From: Pseudoalteromonas prydzensis
GTDB taxonomy: Bacteria; Pseudomonadota; Gammaproteobacteria; Enterobacterales; Alteromonadaceae
Direction: 5' to 3'
DNA: 64,000 nucleotides
Assembly (NCBI RefSeq): GCF_011050055.1
Contig: NZ_DRGM01000049.1
Span: 30,858 to 94,857 of the forward strand
Shown here: piece by piece, positions 18,973 through 29,141 of the stretch
Numbering within the stretch: the stretch's first letter is position 1
Layout of the letters: the number at the start of each line of letters is the position of its first letter
Notes under the pieces: generated by a model
What the model was told of the DNA's origin: nothing
The model's database searches: none
The model's input: only the letters and a program-made list of their open reading frames with translations
Translations under genes and position numbers: made by a program

Positions 18973-20204
18973 GCACTGACTTTATTACGGCCCGTTTTTT
19001 TGGCCTCATAAAGCTTAATATCAGCCTGTTTTAATAATTCATCGATTTGATAAACAGGCTCGTGTGCGTAACCGATAGACAAGGTAAATTGAATTTTTTG
19101 CTGACTAAGCTCAGGGCTATTAAGCTCAATGAAATGGCGAAAATCTTCAAGGCGTTTTAATACTTCAGTTTTATCCACATCATTAAAATAGACCACAAAT
19201 TCTTCACCACCTAAACGAGCTGCGAAGTACTTTTTAAAATATTTCGCAAAACAGCTAGCAAATCCTTTGAGTACTTCATCGCCAGCATCATGGCCGTAGC
19301 TATCGTTGATAGATTTAAAGTGGTCAATATCAAACATTGCTAAAGAAGGTGTTAATTGTTTTTTCTGCATTTGCTTTAACGATTTCGTTGTTTCTTCAAA
19401 GAAGTAACGACGATTGGGTAACTTAGTTAAATAGTCTGTATTGGCTTGCAAGCGAATGGTGGTAATTTGCTCTAACATGTCAACGTTTTGGCTCAAACGA
19501 CAGTAAAACTCTTCATTGTTAAACGGTCTACGTAAATAATCGTTGGCGCCATTTTTTAAAAAGCGTGCTGAAAGGTGAGCTGCATTAGAGCCGGAAATGC
19601 CAATGATGGCTTTTTCATCATTGCTGTATAAACGGCGGATCTCACTACATAACTCATCACCATTCATGTTGGGCATTTCGTTATCGGTAATGATCACCGC
19701 TATATCGGGGGTGTGTTCAAGCATGGCGAGTGCTTCAACACCATCGTTGGCTTCTAAAATTTGATATTTATGGCGTTTAAGTAAGTTACAAATATGGCGT
19801 CGAGTAGCAACTGAGTCATCAACCACCAATACTTTAACATTTTCGTTGCGAGGTAGGCGTTGCAATTGTTTTTCTAAATATAGATAAGCTTGTTTATTCT
19901 CTTTAGTGATGTAATCAATGATAGGATATTTTTCAACAGTATTACGGGTTTTTAAATCGATGTTGCCAGTCATTACAATCGTGGGGATTTCAGCTGCAAT
20001 AGTGCAGGGAACTGCTTCACCTTGCGGAGCATCAGGCAAAATAAAATCTACAACAGCGCAAAAGTAGCGATTTTTACTGATCAACTCTTTCGCTTGCGCT
20101 AATGAATCTGCTATATCGGCATCATAGCCAACTTTAATTGCAATGTGTTTTTGCACTCGCGCTATAGTTGGCGTATCTTCAATGATGAGTATTTTCCGTG
20201 TCAC
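18969..20204 (-). CDS. Two-receiver response regulator with GGDEF output (diguanylate cyclase)
   Basis: 411 residues from the GTG at 20204, preceded by AAGGTG; a longer frame upstream lacks receiver-like sequence. Receiver 1 starts at KILIIEDTPTIARV and carries an Asp in VVDFILPD. Receiver 2 starts at VKVLVVDDSVATRR with the phospho-acceptor in IITDNEMPNMNG. The GGDEF domain holds DYLTKLPNRRYF and an intact active site GGEEF, so c-di-GMP synthesis is likely. No cognate kinase is adjacent. Confidence 0.92.
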   Translation of the reverse strand: MTRKILIIEDTPTIARVQKHIAIKVGYDADIADSLAQAKELISKNRYFCAVVDFILPDAPQGEAVPCTIAAEIPTIVMTGNIDLKTRNTVEKYPIIDYITKENKQAYLYLEKQLQRLPRNENVKVLVVDDSVATRRHICNLLKRHKYQILEANDGVEALAMLEHTPDIAVIITDNEMPNMNGDELCSEIRRLYSNDEKAIIGISGSNAAHLSARFLKNGANDYLRRPFNNEEFYCRLSQNVDMLEQITTIRLQANTDYLTKLPNRRYFFEETTKSLKQMQKKQLTPSLAMFDIDHFKSINDSYGHDAGDEVLKGFASCFAKYFKKYFAARLGGEEFVVYFNDVDKTEVLKRLEDFRHFIELNSPELSQQKIQFTLSIGYAHEPVYQIDELLKQADIKLYEAKKTGRNKVSA

Positions 20205-20294
20205 GTAACACCTTGTTTTTTGGCCGGACCAAATAGTATTGCTTATACAAGTTGTAACTGTTAAAACACGAAAAAGCAAATAGCACCATTACTT

Positions 20295-20669
20295 TTATAG
20301 GCTATCTGACTCCGAATAGTAGTCTTGACTCTGTGGCGTTGGACTTGAGATCCGAGAGCGCCCAAATAGCGTATGAAATTTAGTTTTACAGGTCGTTAGC
20401 TTGAGGTATTTTATCCAAGCTCGCTCAATTGCGTTAGTTGGCTCTTGACTACCTGAAACAACAGCAAGAAATTGTGCTTGAATTTCGTTTTGTGGTTCAA
20501 GGGTTTTGTTGTATAACCCTTTGAGTACCACGCCGTGTTGTTCAAGTATGTTAGCTTCTAATAAAGTGAAATTACCGCTGCGGCCGAATCCGCGTGGGAA
20601 ATTCTGGTCATCATAAAACTGACGTTGGCTTACAAATGCTTGGCGAAGTAGTGAAATATCGTTGCTCAT
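20295..20669 (-). CDS. maoP: MaoP macrodomain organisation protein (DUF413)
   Basis: 124 residues, with the family core FYDDQNFPRGFGRSGNFTLLE and ERAWIKYLKL. In Escherichia coli MaoP (YifE) acts with the maoS DNA site, near the hdfR promoter, to insulate the Ori macrodomain. The same divergent arrangement with hdfR is seen here. The about 90-base intergenic region is where a maoS-like site would be expected, but I could not identify one. Confidence 0.9.
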   Translation of the reverse strand: MSNDISLLRQAFVSQRQFYDDQNFPRGFGRSGNFTLLEANILEQHGVVLKGLYNKTLEPQNEIQAQFLAVVSGSQEPTNAIERAWIKYLKLTTCKTKFHTLFGRSRISSPTPQSQDYYSESDSL

Positions 20670-20760
20670 GGCTGTTTCCTCATGCCCTATATACTGGCTG
20701 GAGTATGGATCAAGTTGCGCAATTTATTAAACAAAAAATTTTTATCGTGAGGATAAGTAA

Positions 20761-21636
20761 TTGGATATAGATTTATTGAAAACCTTTGTCGAAGTAGTGC
20801 GTACTCGCCACTTTGGCAAAGCAGCAGAAAACCTTTATATTACACAGTCTGCGGTGAGTTTTCGTATTCGTCAACTAGAACAAGGGTTAGGGGTTAATTT
20901 ATTTATCCGCCAACGCAATAATATCCAATTGACCGCCCCCGGCGAGCGCTTGTTACCCCATGCGCAAATGATTATAACAGGAATGCAACGGGCTAAAGTC
21001 GATGTTGCACTTGCTGATAATATGCATAAACAAGTGAGTTTAGCTGGCACCCCTAATATTTGGGATGCTTTTTTACAGTTTGGTATCACAAATATAGTAT
21101 CTGCTATGCCTGGCGTATCGTTGGTTGCAGAAGTTAAAGCACAACAAGAGAGCACGCGGTTATTATTAGAGCGTACTTTAGATTTAGCTATTTTATTTGA
21201 TCCGCCTAAAGTTGATGAGTTGGTCGTTGAACGCATTTGCACCTTACCAATTATTCCTATTAGTGCATTTGAAGGCGCAGCAAATGAAAACTTTTTTGAT
21301 AATCAATATGTCTATGTTGACTGGGGAACTACCTTCTCCCTTTGGCATGCGCGACAATTTACTGGGCGGACACCCCCTTATTTTCGTACCAGCACAGGGC
21401 GCATTGCATTAGATTTGATACTACAATGTGGAGGTAGTGCATTTATTCCTGAAGTTTTAGCTAAAAGCCATCTAGATAAAGGAGAGCTACATCGGGTACC
21501 TGATGTGGAACATACTTCTCGGGATATTTTTGTCGCTTATCACAGAGATAATGAACAAAAACCCCTGCTTGAGACGTTGGTTAATTTATTGCTGGAATTA
21601 ACACCCACAATAAGCAGTGAATTTAGCGCTAAGTAA
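20761..21636 (+). CDS. hdfR: LysR-family regulator HdfR
   Basis: 291 residues from a TTG start. The alignment with HdfR begins at this codon (MDIDLLKTFVEVVRTRHFGKAAENLY), and no other start fits. The winged helix-turn-helix occupies residues 1-60 (TQSAVSFRIRQLE is the recognition helix), followed by a substrate-binding domain. HdfR represses flhDC in E. coli; its role here may differ. Divergent from maoP as in enterobacteria. Confidence 0.88.
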   Translation: MDIDLLKTFVEVVRTRHFGKAAENLYITQSAVSFRIRQLEQGLGVNLFIRQRNNIQLTAPGERLLPHAQMIITGMQRAKVDVALADNMHKQVSLAGTPNIWDAFLQFGITNIVSAMPGVSLVAEVKAQQESTRLLLERTLDLAILFDPPKVDELVVERICTLPIIPISAFEGAANENFFDNQYVYVDWGTTFSLWHARQFTGRTPPYFRTSTGRIALDLILQCGGSAFIPEVLAKSHLDKGELHRVPDVEHTSRDIFVAYHRDNEQKPLLETLVNLLLELTPTISSEFSAK

Positions 21637-21795
21637 GCTATATGTGACATTTTTATGTTTATTTGATGTCTTTTTTTATGCCTTTTTATGAATAATATAA
21701 GGCAAAAATATTTCAGTTGTAATATTTATGTCATTTATCGCAGGCAAAATGCAGCGAATTAAAAATTAGTCTGTTGCGTTTATTGAGGAAATAAT

Positions 21796-22713
21796 ATGAA
21801 ATTTGCAAAGTCGACCTTATTACTAGCTGTGTTAAGTGGTTTATCGTGTCCTGCATTTGCTGATGTTGATGTGTATGGTAAAGCAAATGTCTCCGTGCAA
21901 TCTTCGGATGATGGTGAAGGGTCATTCAGCGAAATTAAAAGTAATGCATCGCGAATTGGTTTTAAAGGTTCTGAAAACATCAGTGCTGGCTTAGAAGCTA
22001 TTTATAAGTTCGAATTTCAAGTTAATGTTTCTGATGATTCAAAAGACACGATTACGTCACGTAATCAATACGTTGGTTTAAAAGGTGGGTTTGGTCAACT
22101 TGTGATTGGCCGTAATGATACCGCTTTGAAGCAATCACAAGGGAAGTTAGATTTATTTGATAACCTTGAAGGTGATATCAAAAATTTATTTAAAGGTGAA
22201 AACCGCCTGAGTGATACGCTAACTTATTCATCAAAGGATTTAAGTGGCTTTAAAGTGCTTGCAACTTACGTTGCTGAAAAAGACAGCGAAGGCGATAGCG
22301 GTTATTCATTAGCACTTACTTATGGCGATGCTGGACTGAAGAAAAGCAACGTTTATGCATCAGTTGCTGCCGACAGTGAAGTTAATGGTTATGATGTTGT
22401 ACGCGCTACCGTGCAAGGTAAAGTAGCTGATTTTAAACTAGGTGCAATGTACCAAAGCCAAGAAAAAGTGGATGGTAGCGGTGATGCCGATGGTTATTTA
22501 GTTAATGCGGCTTACACCCTTGATAGCAATACATTTAAAGTGCAATACCAAGTAATGGATTTTGATGCGGGTGATAAAAAGTCTGCTATCTCTGCTGGTG
22601 TTGATCACTCATTGAGCAAAAACACCACGTTATTTGCCTTCTATACTAATTTTGATATGGACAGCAATGTTGATCAAGATTACTTAGGTGTTGGCATGGA
22701 ATACAAGTTTTAG
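21796..22713 (+). CDS. Outer-membrane porin (gram-negative porin family)
   Basis: 305 residues with a signal peptide ending at FADVDVYGKAN. Family features include SRIGFKGSENISAGLEAIYKFE near residue 50 and RNQYVGLKGGFGQLVIGR near 90, and an aromatic last strand ending in GMEYKF. Forms a trimeric general diffusion channel by family analogy. It has a ribosome-binding site (TGAGGAA) before the ATG and is followed by a terminator. Confidence 0.9.
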   Translation: MKFAKSTLLLAVLSGLSCPAFADVDVYGKANVSVQSSDDGEGSFSEIKSNASRIGFKGSENISAGLEAIYKFEFQVNVSDDSKDTITSRNQYVGLKGGFGQLVIGRNDTALKQSQGKLDLFDNLEGDIKNLFKGENRLSDTLTYSSKDLSGFKVLATYVAEKDSEGDSGYSLALTYGDAGLKKSNVYASVAADSEVNGYDVVRATVQGKVADFKLGAMYQSQEKVDGSGDADGYLVNAAYTLDSNTFKVQYQVMDFDAGDKKSAISAGVDHSLSKNTTLFAFYTNFDMDSNVDQDYLGVGMEYKF

Positions 22714-22731
22714 TCTTGAGACTGTTGAAAA

Positions 22732-22755
22732 AGCCTTACTTCTTACAGTAAGGCT
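22732..22755 (+). terminator. Terminator after the porin gene
   Basis: An AGCCTTACT/AGTAAGGCT stem with a six-base loop, preceded by an A-run and followed by a short T-rich stretch. It lies between the convergent porin and recG genes and can serve both. Confidence 0.85.
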
Positions 22756-22763
22756 GTTTACTA

Positions 22764-24845
22764 TTAAGCTTGTGCATACACTGATTTACCCGCAAGCCAG
22801 CGATTGATAAGTTGTTCTACTTGTTCAGGGTACTGGCGGAGCATTTGTAGTGCGATAGGTCTGACTAAGTTGAGTGTGTGCTTATCTCTGGTTAAGTCAG
22901 CAATTTTAAATTCTGCTAAACCTGTTTGTTTAGTGCCGAGCACTTCACCTGGACCACGAATTTCTAAATCGCGTTCAGCAATTACAAAACCGTCATTGCT
23001 ATCTCTTAGCACAGCTAAACGTTTTTGTGCCGTATGAGACAAGGGGGCGTGGTATAAAAGCACACAATGGGATGCGATTGCACCGCGGCCAACTCGGCCA
23101 CGTAACTGATGTAATTGCGCAAGGCCAAGCCGTTCAGGATTCTCAATGATGATCAAACTGGCATTCGGCACATCTACACCGACTTCAATGACTGTCGTCG
23201 CGACTAATATATGAATGTTCCCAGCTTTGAATTCACTCATAATGGCTTGCTTTTCAGCTGCTTTCATCCGGCCATGAACTAGCCCTACAGTTAACTCAGG
23301 CAGTGCATGAGTTAACTGCAGTGCGCTATCTTCTGCTGCTTGACATTGTAATGCTTCCGATTCATCAATTAAGGTGCATACCCAATAAACTTGGCGGCCT
23401 TGCTCGGTACAGGCTGTTTTTACCCGCGCAATAATTTCATCACGACGGGTATCAGGTAGTGCAATGGTTTTAATTGGGGTACGTCCGGGTGGCAACTCAT
23501 CAATCACGGAGGTTTCTAAATCGGCATAAGCGGTCATCGCCAGTGTGCGTGGAATCGGTGTGGCTGTCATCACCAGTTGATGTGGATAGCAATCACCAAA
23601 ACGGCCTTTTTCTCGTAGCGATAAGCGCTGGTGGACGCCAAAACGGTGTTGTTCGTCAATAATAATAAGCACTAAGTTATTAAAAGTTACTTGTTCTTGA
23701 AATAACGCATGAGTACCAACAATCATTTGCGCTTCACCAGAGGCTATTTTCTCAAGTATTGCGCTGCGCTCTTTCCCTTTGGTTTTTCCGCCCAACCAAG
23801 CAGTAGTAATACCTAAAGTTTGAAACCAGTTTTCGAAAGTAATGCCATGTTGCTCAGATAAAATCTCTGTGGGTGCCATTAACGCGACCTGATAACCTTG
23901 TGCGATAGCCGTTAAGGCACTCAAAGCGGCAACTAATGTTTTACCTGAGCCCACATCACCTTGGACTAAGCGCATCATCGGGTAGGGATGTTGTAAATCA
24001 CTTTTAATTTCTGCAACCACTTTACTTTGCGCGTTGGTGGGAGCAAAAGGCAGCTGCGCCAAAAATTTACTTTCTAATTGGTTGATTGGATCCAGCGCCA
24101 CGGCTTTTACTTGTTGCCCTTGTTGGCGTAATTTTAATAGGCTGAGGTTTTGCGCCAGCAGCTCTTCAAATACTAGGCGTTGTTGTGCAGGGTGCAGGCC
24201 TTGCTCAAGGGCACTTAAATCAACGTCATTGGCTGGACGATGTAGTAATAAAAGTGCGTGAGTTAAATCCATACCGGCATGTTGAAATTGCGCTGGTAAT
24301 AGCTCTTCAACTTGATATTTATTCAGTAATTCAATTGCTTGATCACTTAAAGCCCGAATAGAGAGTTGCTTTAAACCTTCTGTTGTTGGATAAACTGGCG
24401 TTAGCGTGGTTGCTGTTGGTTGTTCACTCGGTGTATCGCTGAGGCTGTATTCAGGGTGAGTCATTTCATAACCCACTCTGCCACGGCGTACTTCACCAAA
24501 ACAGCGGATCACTTTTCCACTGCTTAAGTTATTTTTTTGTGCCGCCGTAAAATTAAAAAAGCGTAATGTTAAGCGCCCTGTGCCATCATTCACTTGGCAC
24601 ACCAGCATACGTCGTTTACCAAAAGTGATCTGACTGGTTTCTATGCTTGCTTCAATCGTAACATGGCTATGCACCGCTAAATCACAGATATTATAAACTC
24701 GGGTGCGATCTTCATAACGCAGAGGTAAATGAAAGAGCATATCTTGTACTGTGCTGATCCCCAGCTTTTTAAGGCGTTCAGCCATTTTTGGGCCAACGCC
24801 TTTGAGATCAGTGATTGGGTAGCGGCTTAACGTTGGCTTTGACAA
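22764..24845 (-). CDS. recG: ATP-dependent DNA helicase RecG
   Basis: 693 residues, the usual RecG length. An N-terminal wedge/OB domain (residues 60-150) is followed by SF2 motifs: Walker A LVQGDVGSGKTLVA near residue 295, the DEQH box IIDEQHRFGVHQR near 395, and motif VI LHQLRGRVGRG near 590. It branch-migrates and remodels stalled forks. The gene order recG then trmH, with spoT nearby, resembles the E. coli spoT-trmH-recG block, here with asnA, FapA-like and ridA genes in between. Confidence 0.97.
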   Translation of the reverse strand: MSKPTLSRYPITDLKGVGPKMAERLKKLGISTVQDMLFHLPLRYEDRTRVYNICDLAVHSHVTIEASIETSQITFGKRRMLVCQVNDGTGRLTLRFFNFTAAQKNNLSSGKVIRCFGEVRRGRVGYEMTHPEYSLSDTPSEQPTATTLTPVYPTTEGLKQLSIRALSDQAIELLNKYQVEELLPAQFQHAGMDLTHALLLLHRPANDVDLSALEQGLHPAQQRLVFEELLAQNLSLLKLRQQGQQVKAVALDPINQLESKFLAQLPFAPTNAQSKVVAEIKSDLQHPYPMMRLVQGDVGSGKTLVAALSALTAIAQGYQVALMAPTEILSEQHGITFENWFQTLGITTAWLGGKTKGKERSAILEKIASGEAQMIVGTHALFQEQVTFNNLVLIIIDEQHRFGVHQRLSLREKGRFGDCYPHQLVMTATPIPRTLAMTAYADLETSVIDELPPGRTPIKTIALPDTRRDEIIARVKTACTEQGRQVYWVCTLIDESEALQCQAAEDSALQLTHALPELTVGLVHGRMKAAEKQAIMSEFKAGNIHILVATTVIEVGVDVPNASLIIIENPERLGLAQLHQLRGRVGRGAIASHCVLLYHAPLSHTAQKRLAVLRDSNDGFVIAERDLEIRGPGEVLGTKQTGLAEFKIADLTRDKHTLNLVRPIALQMLRQYPEQVEQLINRWLAGKSVYAQA

Positions 24846-24905
24846 AATAGGCTCAAATCATTCATTTTTAGATGGTTTTTAGTTTACGTGTGAACGCTTT
24901 AGTCA

Positions 24906-25592
24906 TCAAGCATGTTTTAATCGTTGCCAAAATACTTCATCAGCAATGATCTCGCCGTTGTCATCTAAGGCTGGGTAAGGCAGCGATTTTTCTTTGCACT
25001 TTTGCGCAATGATTGGGTGGCAGCCTTCAAATAACATCTTATGTTTGACTGTTTCATCAAGCATGGTTCGTTGGTATAAACCTGCATTGAGACGTTGATT
25101 TTGTGCTTCGAACAAAATTAATGCTGCCGCCACAGACACATTAAGTGACTGTGCCATACCTTGCATCGGAATGATGATATTTTTATCCGCGTGGGCAAGT
25201 GCTTGTGGAGATATGCCGGTTTTTTCTTGGCCGACAATAATGGCTGTTGGCAGAGTATAATCAATGTCACGATAATCAACGGCATCAGGGCATAAATTAG
25301 TGGCAAGAACTTGTACTTTTGGGTTGTGCTGGCGCATCATCGCCACCGCACTATCAATATCTTTATGTAGATGAGTGGCGATCCAATTTTTACTGCCACC
25401 CGAGGTATTATTAGTCAGCCATTTTTGATTTTGCGGCCATACCGCATGCACATGATGGCAACCCACAGCGTCTGCACTACGGACAATGGCAGACAAGTTA
25501 TGGTGTTTATGCACATCTTCTAAGCACACGGTTAAATCGGTTTGACGGCGATTGAGTACGTGCTTTATGCGATGGTAGCGAGTAGTTTCCAT
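24906..25592 (-). CDS. trmH: tRNA (guanosine(18)-2'-O)-methyltransferase TrmH
   Basis: 228 residues of the SPOUT class. NLSAIVRSADAVGCHHVHAV (motif 1), IVGQEKTGIS (motif 2) and IPMQGMAQSLNVSVAAALILFE (motif 3, with the knotted SAM site) are clear. Methylates the ribose of G18 in tRNA. It lies upstream of recG on the same strand with a 60-base gap. Confidence 0.95.
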   Translation of the reverse strand: METTRYHRIKHVLNRRQTDLTVCLEDVHKHHNLSAIVRSADAVGCHHVHAVWPQNQKWLTNNTSGGSKNWIATHLHKDIDSAVAMMRQHNPKVQVLATNLCPDAVDYRDIDYTLPTAIIVGQEKTGISPQALAHADKNIIIPMQGMAQSLNVSVAAALILFEAQNQRLNAGLYQRTMLDETVKHKMLFEGCHPIIAQKCKEKSLPYPALDDNGEIIADEVFWQRLKHA

Positions 25593-25646
25593 TTTTAGCC
25601 TTGTCTGAACTCATAAAATTGCCGCTATTATACGGGAATTAGTGAG

Positions 25647-26105
25647 CTAAGGCATTACCGAGCGGCTAATTGGGTTTTGCAGCGATATTAGCGTTTCGGT
25701 TGATTGTATTGCTTCGATTGCTTGAATTTTATTGATCAGTACATCTTGTAAATGATCAATTGAACGCGTCATTACCTTAATAAAAATACTGTAGTTACCT
25801 GTCGTGTAATAAGCCTCAACCACTTCTTCAAGCTCCTTTAAATGTAATAAGGTTTGTGGGTAGTCACGGGCATTATTAAGGTTTATGCCAATAAAACAGC
25901 AGACGTCATAGCCCAGTTGTTTGGCATTAATGCTTACTTGGGTGCCGGTAATGATCCCCGCTTGTTTCATTTTTTCCACTCGAACATGAATAGTGCCAGC
26001 ACTTACTGCAAAACGTTTGGCTAATTCTGCGTAGGCAGTACGGGCATTATCCATTAAGGCGTGCAGGATCTGTTTATCGAGATTATCGATTTGATAATTT
26101 TCCAT
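25647..26105 (-). CDS. asnC: Lrp/AsnC-family regulator AsnC
   Basis: 152 residues. An N-terminal helix-turn-helix (LDKQILHALMDNARTAYAELAK, ending near residue 45) is followed by the RAM ligand domain. It is divergent from asnA, the classical AsnC target, across 198 bases of AT-rich DNA that should contain its operator. AsnC activates asnA when asparagine is scarce. Confidence 0.93.
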   Translation of the reverse strand: MENYQIDNLDKQILHALMDNARTAYAELAKRFAVSAGTIHVRVEKMKQAGIITGTQVSINAKQLGYDVCCFIGINLNNARDYPQTLLHLKELEEVVEAYYTTGNYSIFIKVMTRSIDHLQDVLINKIQAIEAIQSTETLISLQNPISRSVMP

Positions 26106-26303
26106 ATAAATAAAGCGCTTTAATTATTGAATCTTTATTTTTTATACCATTAAATTAATCAAATTAATATATTAAAGCTCTTTTTGTTATTGGTTATTGA
26201 ATTAAAGTGCTAAATGGTTGAGGATTGCTTTAACGACATGGTTGCTGCAGCGCAATCATGCACCTTTAGCAAGTAACAATAACTGGGAATGAGGCCAATT
26301 ATT

Positions 26304-27299
26304 ATGAGTTCACAATTTATGCAGCAACAGCAGCAAATTAGTAAAGTAAAACAGTATTTTTCACAGCAATTAGAGCAGCAATTAGGGTTAATTGAAGTAC
26401 AAGCGCCTATTTTGGCTAAAGTAGGCGATGGTATTCAAGATAACCTAAGTGGCACTGAAAATGCGGTTGCGGTAAATGTTAAAACCATTCCTGATAGCCA
26501 ATTTGAAGTGGTTCACTCGTTGGCAAAATGGAAGCGAAAAACATTAGCTGATCATGGCTTCGCTATTGGCGAAGGTTTATATACGCATATGAAAGCACTG
26601 CGTCCGGATGAAGAGTCATTAAGCCCGATACACTCGGTGTATGTTGATCAGTGGGATTGGGAAAAAGTAATTTGTGCCAGCAGTGAGCGCTCTCTGGATA
26701 AGTTAAAAGAAACAGTACGCGCTTTGTATCAGAGCTTAAAAGCAACCGAGCAATTTGTTGCTGATGAATTTGCGATCAGCCCTTTTTTACCAGCTGAAAT
26801 TACCTTTGTGCACAGTGAGCAACTACGTCAAATGTATCCTGACTTTACCGCCAAACAGCGCGAAAAAGCAATTACCCAAGAATATGGCGCGGTGTTTTTA
26901 ATTGGCATTGGTGGCGCATTGGCTGATGGAAACATTCATGATGTGCGTGCGCCTGACTACGATGATTGGTCAACCCAAACCTGCGAGCAGTACAGTGGCT
27001 TAAATGGCGATATTTTATTATGGAACCCAGTGCTTGAAGATGCATTCGAAATATCGTCAATGGGTATTCGTGTATCACCCGAGGCATTAGTGGCCCAGCT
27101 AGCAATTACTGGTGATGAAGGGCGTTTAGAGTTTGATTGGCACAAACAATTGCTTGCTAAAGAGTTGCCACAAACAATCGGCGGTGGTATTGGTCAGTCA
27201 CGTTTGGCTATGTTGTTATTGCAAAAATCGCATATCGGCCAAGTACAAGTTGGCGTGTGGCCTGCAGAGTTAAAACAGCAAATGGCTGGTATTTTATAA
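26304..27299 (+). CDS. asnA: Aspartate--ammonia ligase AsnA
   Basis: 331 residues from the ATG at 26304, which follows a GAGG site; the upstream in-frame ATG adds five residues without homology. [35 protein letters not shown] and the C-terminal [16 protein letters not shown] are characteristic of this class II synthetase-like enzyme. Makes asparagine from aspartate, ammonia and ATP. Regulation by the divergent asnC is expected. Confidence 0.97.
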   Translation: MSSQFMQQQQQISKVKQYFSQQLEQQLGLIEVQAPILAKVGDGIQDNLSGTENAVAVNVKTIPDSQFEVVHSLAKWKRKTLADHGFAIGEGLYTHMKALRPDEESLSPIHSVYVDQWDWEKVICASSERSLDKLKETVRALYQSLKATEQFVADEFAISPFLPAEITFVHSEQLRQMYPDFTAKQREKAITQEYGAVFLIGIGGALADGNIHDVRAPDYDDWSTQTCEQYSGLNGDILLWNPVLEDAFEISSMGIRVSPEALVAQLAITGDEGRLEFDWHKQLLAKELPQTIGGGIGQSRLAMLLLQKSHIGQVQVGVWPAELKQQMAGIL

Positions 27300-27311
27300 C
27301 GTAGACGAGAA

Positions 27312-27339
27312 ATAGAGACTATCAGTTGTTAGTCTCTAT
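27312..27339. terminator. Bidirectional hairpin between asnA and the FapA-like gene
   Basis: An ATAGAGACTA/TAGTCTCTAT inverted repeat lies in the short gap between these convergent genes. The T-tract is poor, so its strength as a terminator is uncertain. Confidence 0.55.
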
Positions 27340-27349
27340 CTGCTTGTGA

Positions 27350-28954
27350 TCAACTGGTTTTAAATTCAATCTCTATTTTGCCTTCTTGCAGTTTTACGTT
27401 ACAAGGAGGATAGCTGCGATTAGTTTTTAATACTTTATCGAAAATATGAATTTCGACCCCAGAATGCAATTTTTTATTGACCGCTAAATTAGCATTATTC
27501 AGCAAGCCATATAAATTTTGTTCCAAATTTGATAAGCGCTTTTCTAATTGCTCTGCTTGCTGACAGTAATGATTCTGAGTGGCGCCTATTTTTGCTAACA
27601 GTAGTTTTTTCTTTTCAGCATCCTTGAGTAAGTCTGCTTTTTCAATGGTGGCTTGCAAAGTATCGAGTTGCTCGTCAGTTTTAGCGAGCTCTTTTAGACA
27701 CTCATCTGTTTCTGCCGTTATGGCTTGCCCTGATGCTGCCATATTAATGAACATTTTTGCACCAGACTCATTGCCAATTTCACCCGCAATGATCATCCCC
27801 GCATCGAGGACTTCGCCACCAAATAACTTACCTTGCGGATTGTCTGTTTGGCCAATTTGTAATAACCCTGTGGCTTTCATGGCACAATGGCTTGCTTGGC
27901 GTTCAATAAAAATATTATTACCAGCTAGGTAACTATATTGCGCGTGAGATAGATGAATATTACCACTACTAATAATTTTGCATGAAAGCGTTTTATCATC
28001 TAGCTGGTGGCCAATTACACCTTGTTTAATTGTAATATCGCCTTGCGCTGTTAACTCACCTGATTCGACCGTGCCCATAACGGTTATATCGCCTTTGGCG
28101 GTAACTTTCATGCCCGGCTCAATGTTATGAGTGACAATCACGCTGCCATCAAAATTAATATGGCCGCTTTTAACTGTGACATCGCCAATAGTAAAAATAT
28201 CATCAACGCGCATGCCATTTTTAATTTCTACCGGTACGCCGGCAATGGTTGAGATTAATTCTAGAGGATTGGTTTTTGATATTTCGCTGCCTTCACCAGC
28301 GACTAACGGGCTACTTTCTCCCGCTTTTGCCGGCAGTACATCACCTTTTACGGTAAAGCCTTCTTTACCAGGAGTTGCGGGTTGCTGTCGAATTAACAGT
28401 GTACCGGGTTCAACACTGGCTAACTTGCCAAAATCGCGCATATCAACAGTACCATCTTCGCGCAGTTTCGGGGTATGCAAACGCTCTTTTAACGTTTGCA
28501 CTTGAGAGAGTAGTATTGATGATTTTCCGTTTTCAGGTAAGCGACCTTTCGCGAGTATGCCTTTAACCGATGTGCCTGCGGGTAATTCAAATTGCTGCTG
28601 TAGAAGCTGCTCTAGAAAAGCTTGTTTGTAGCCTCTAGCAACTCCTGCTTTGATCAGCTGTTGTTTAGCTTGATCAAGGGCTAACACTTTACCACCTTGC
28701 GCGGTTGTAAGTTCACCAGTCGCTAACATTTTATCATCACTGATAGTCACTGTTAGGGTGGCATCATGCTTACTTGCTACCACTAAACTACGTTCATTGC
28801 TTGGTTCTTTAAAAAAAGCGTTTATGGCGTCATGATCTATCCGGCATTCACAGAATGTCGATTTTTTCAGTGCTTCTATAATAAAGGCAGCACTTGGTGG
28901 CGAATGTTCTATAACATCGAGTAATACATTACCGTTATGAGCAAGCTTAAACAC
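27350..28954 (-). CDS. FapA-family (DUF342) beta-helix protein
   Basis: 534 residues. The N-terminal part has the FapA domain features and the middle (residues 160-400) has the repeated GDVTVKSG, GDITVMGTVESG and GDITIKQGV turns of the DUF342 beta-helix. A coiled coil lies near residues 415-480, before a short C-terminal domain. In Vibrio and relatives, members affect flagella or surface attachment; the role here is unknown. Single gene with its own promoter region. Confidence 0.85.
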   Translation of the reverse strand: MFKLAHNGNVLLDVIEHSPPSAAFIIEALKKSTFCECRIDHDAINAFFKEPSNERSLVVASKHDATLTVTISDDKMLATGELTTAQGGKVLALDQAKQQLIKAGVARGYKQAFLEQLLQQQFELPAGTSVKGILAKGRLPENGKSSILLSQVQTLKERLHTPKLREDGTVDMRDFGKLASVEPGTLLIRQQPATPGKEGFTVKGDVLPAKAGESSPLVAGEGSEISKTNPLELISTIAGVPVEIKNGMRVDDIFTIGDVTVKSGHINFDGSVIVTHNIEPGMKVTAKGDITVMGTVESGELTAQGDITIKQGVIGHQLDDKTLSCKIISSGNIHLSHAQYSYLAGNNIFIERQASHCAMKATGLLQIGQTDNPQGKLFGGEVLDAGMIIAGEIGNESGAKMFINMAASGQAITAETDECLKELAKTDEQLDTLQATIEKADLLKDAEKKKLLLAKIGATQNHYCQQAEQLEKRLSNLEQNLYGLLNNANLAVNKKLHSGVEIHIFDKVLKTNRSYPPCNVKLQEGKIEIEFKTS

Positions 28955-29099
28955 GGATTATCCTTTTGCAACATTTAAGTTAAAGGTTTTTATAATTATA
29001 TAAGGATAGAGTGCTAGAGATTTGGATAAGTGTCAAGAAAATCGAAGATGAGGCTGGGATAGAGTAATACACCTAAGTCTTTATTCTTAGATGTATTGC

Positions 29100-29135
29100 T
29101 ATACCCAAATCACCGTTAGATATGATTTGGGTATA
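29100..29135 (-). terminator. Terminator of the gmk/spoT/ridA transcript
   Basis: TATACCCAAATCA pairs with TGATTTGGGTATA across an 10-base loop immediately downstream of ridA on the minus strand. A second smaller hairpin at about 29067-29096 follows. Confidence 0.75.
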
Positions 29136-29141
29136 ATGAAC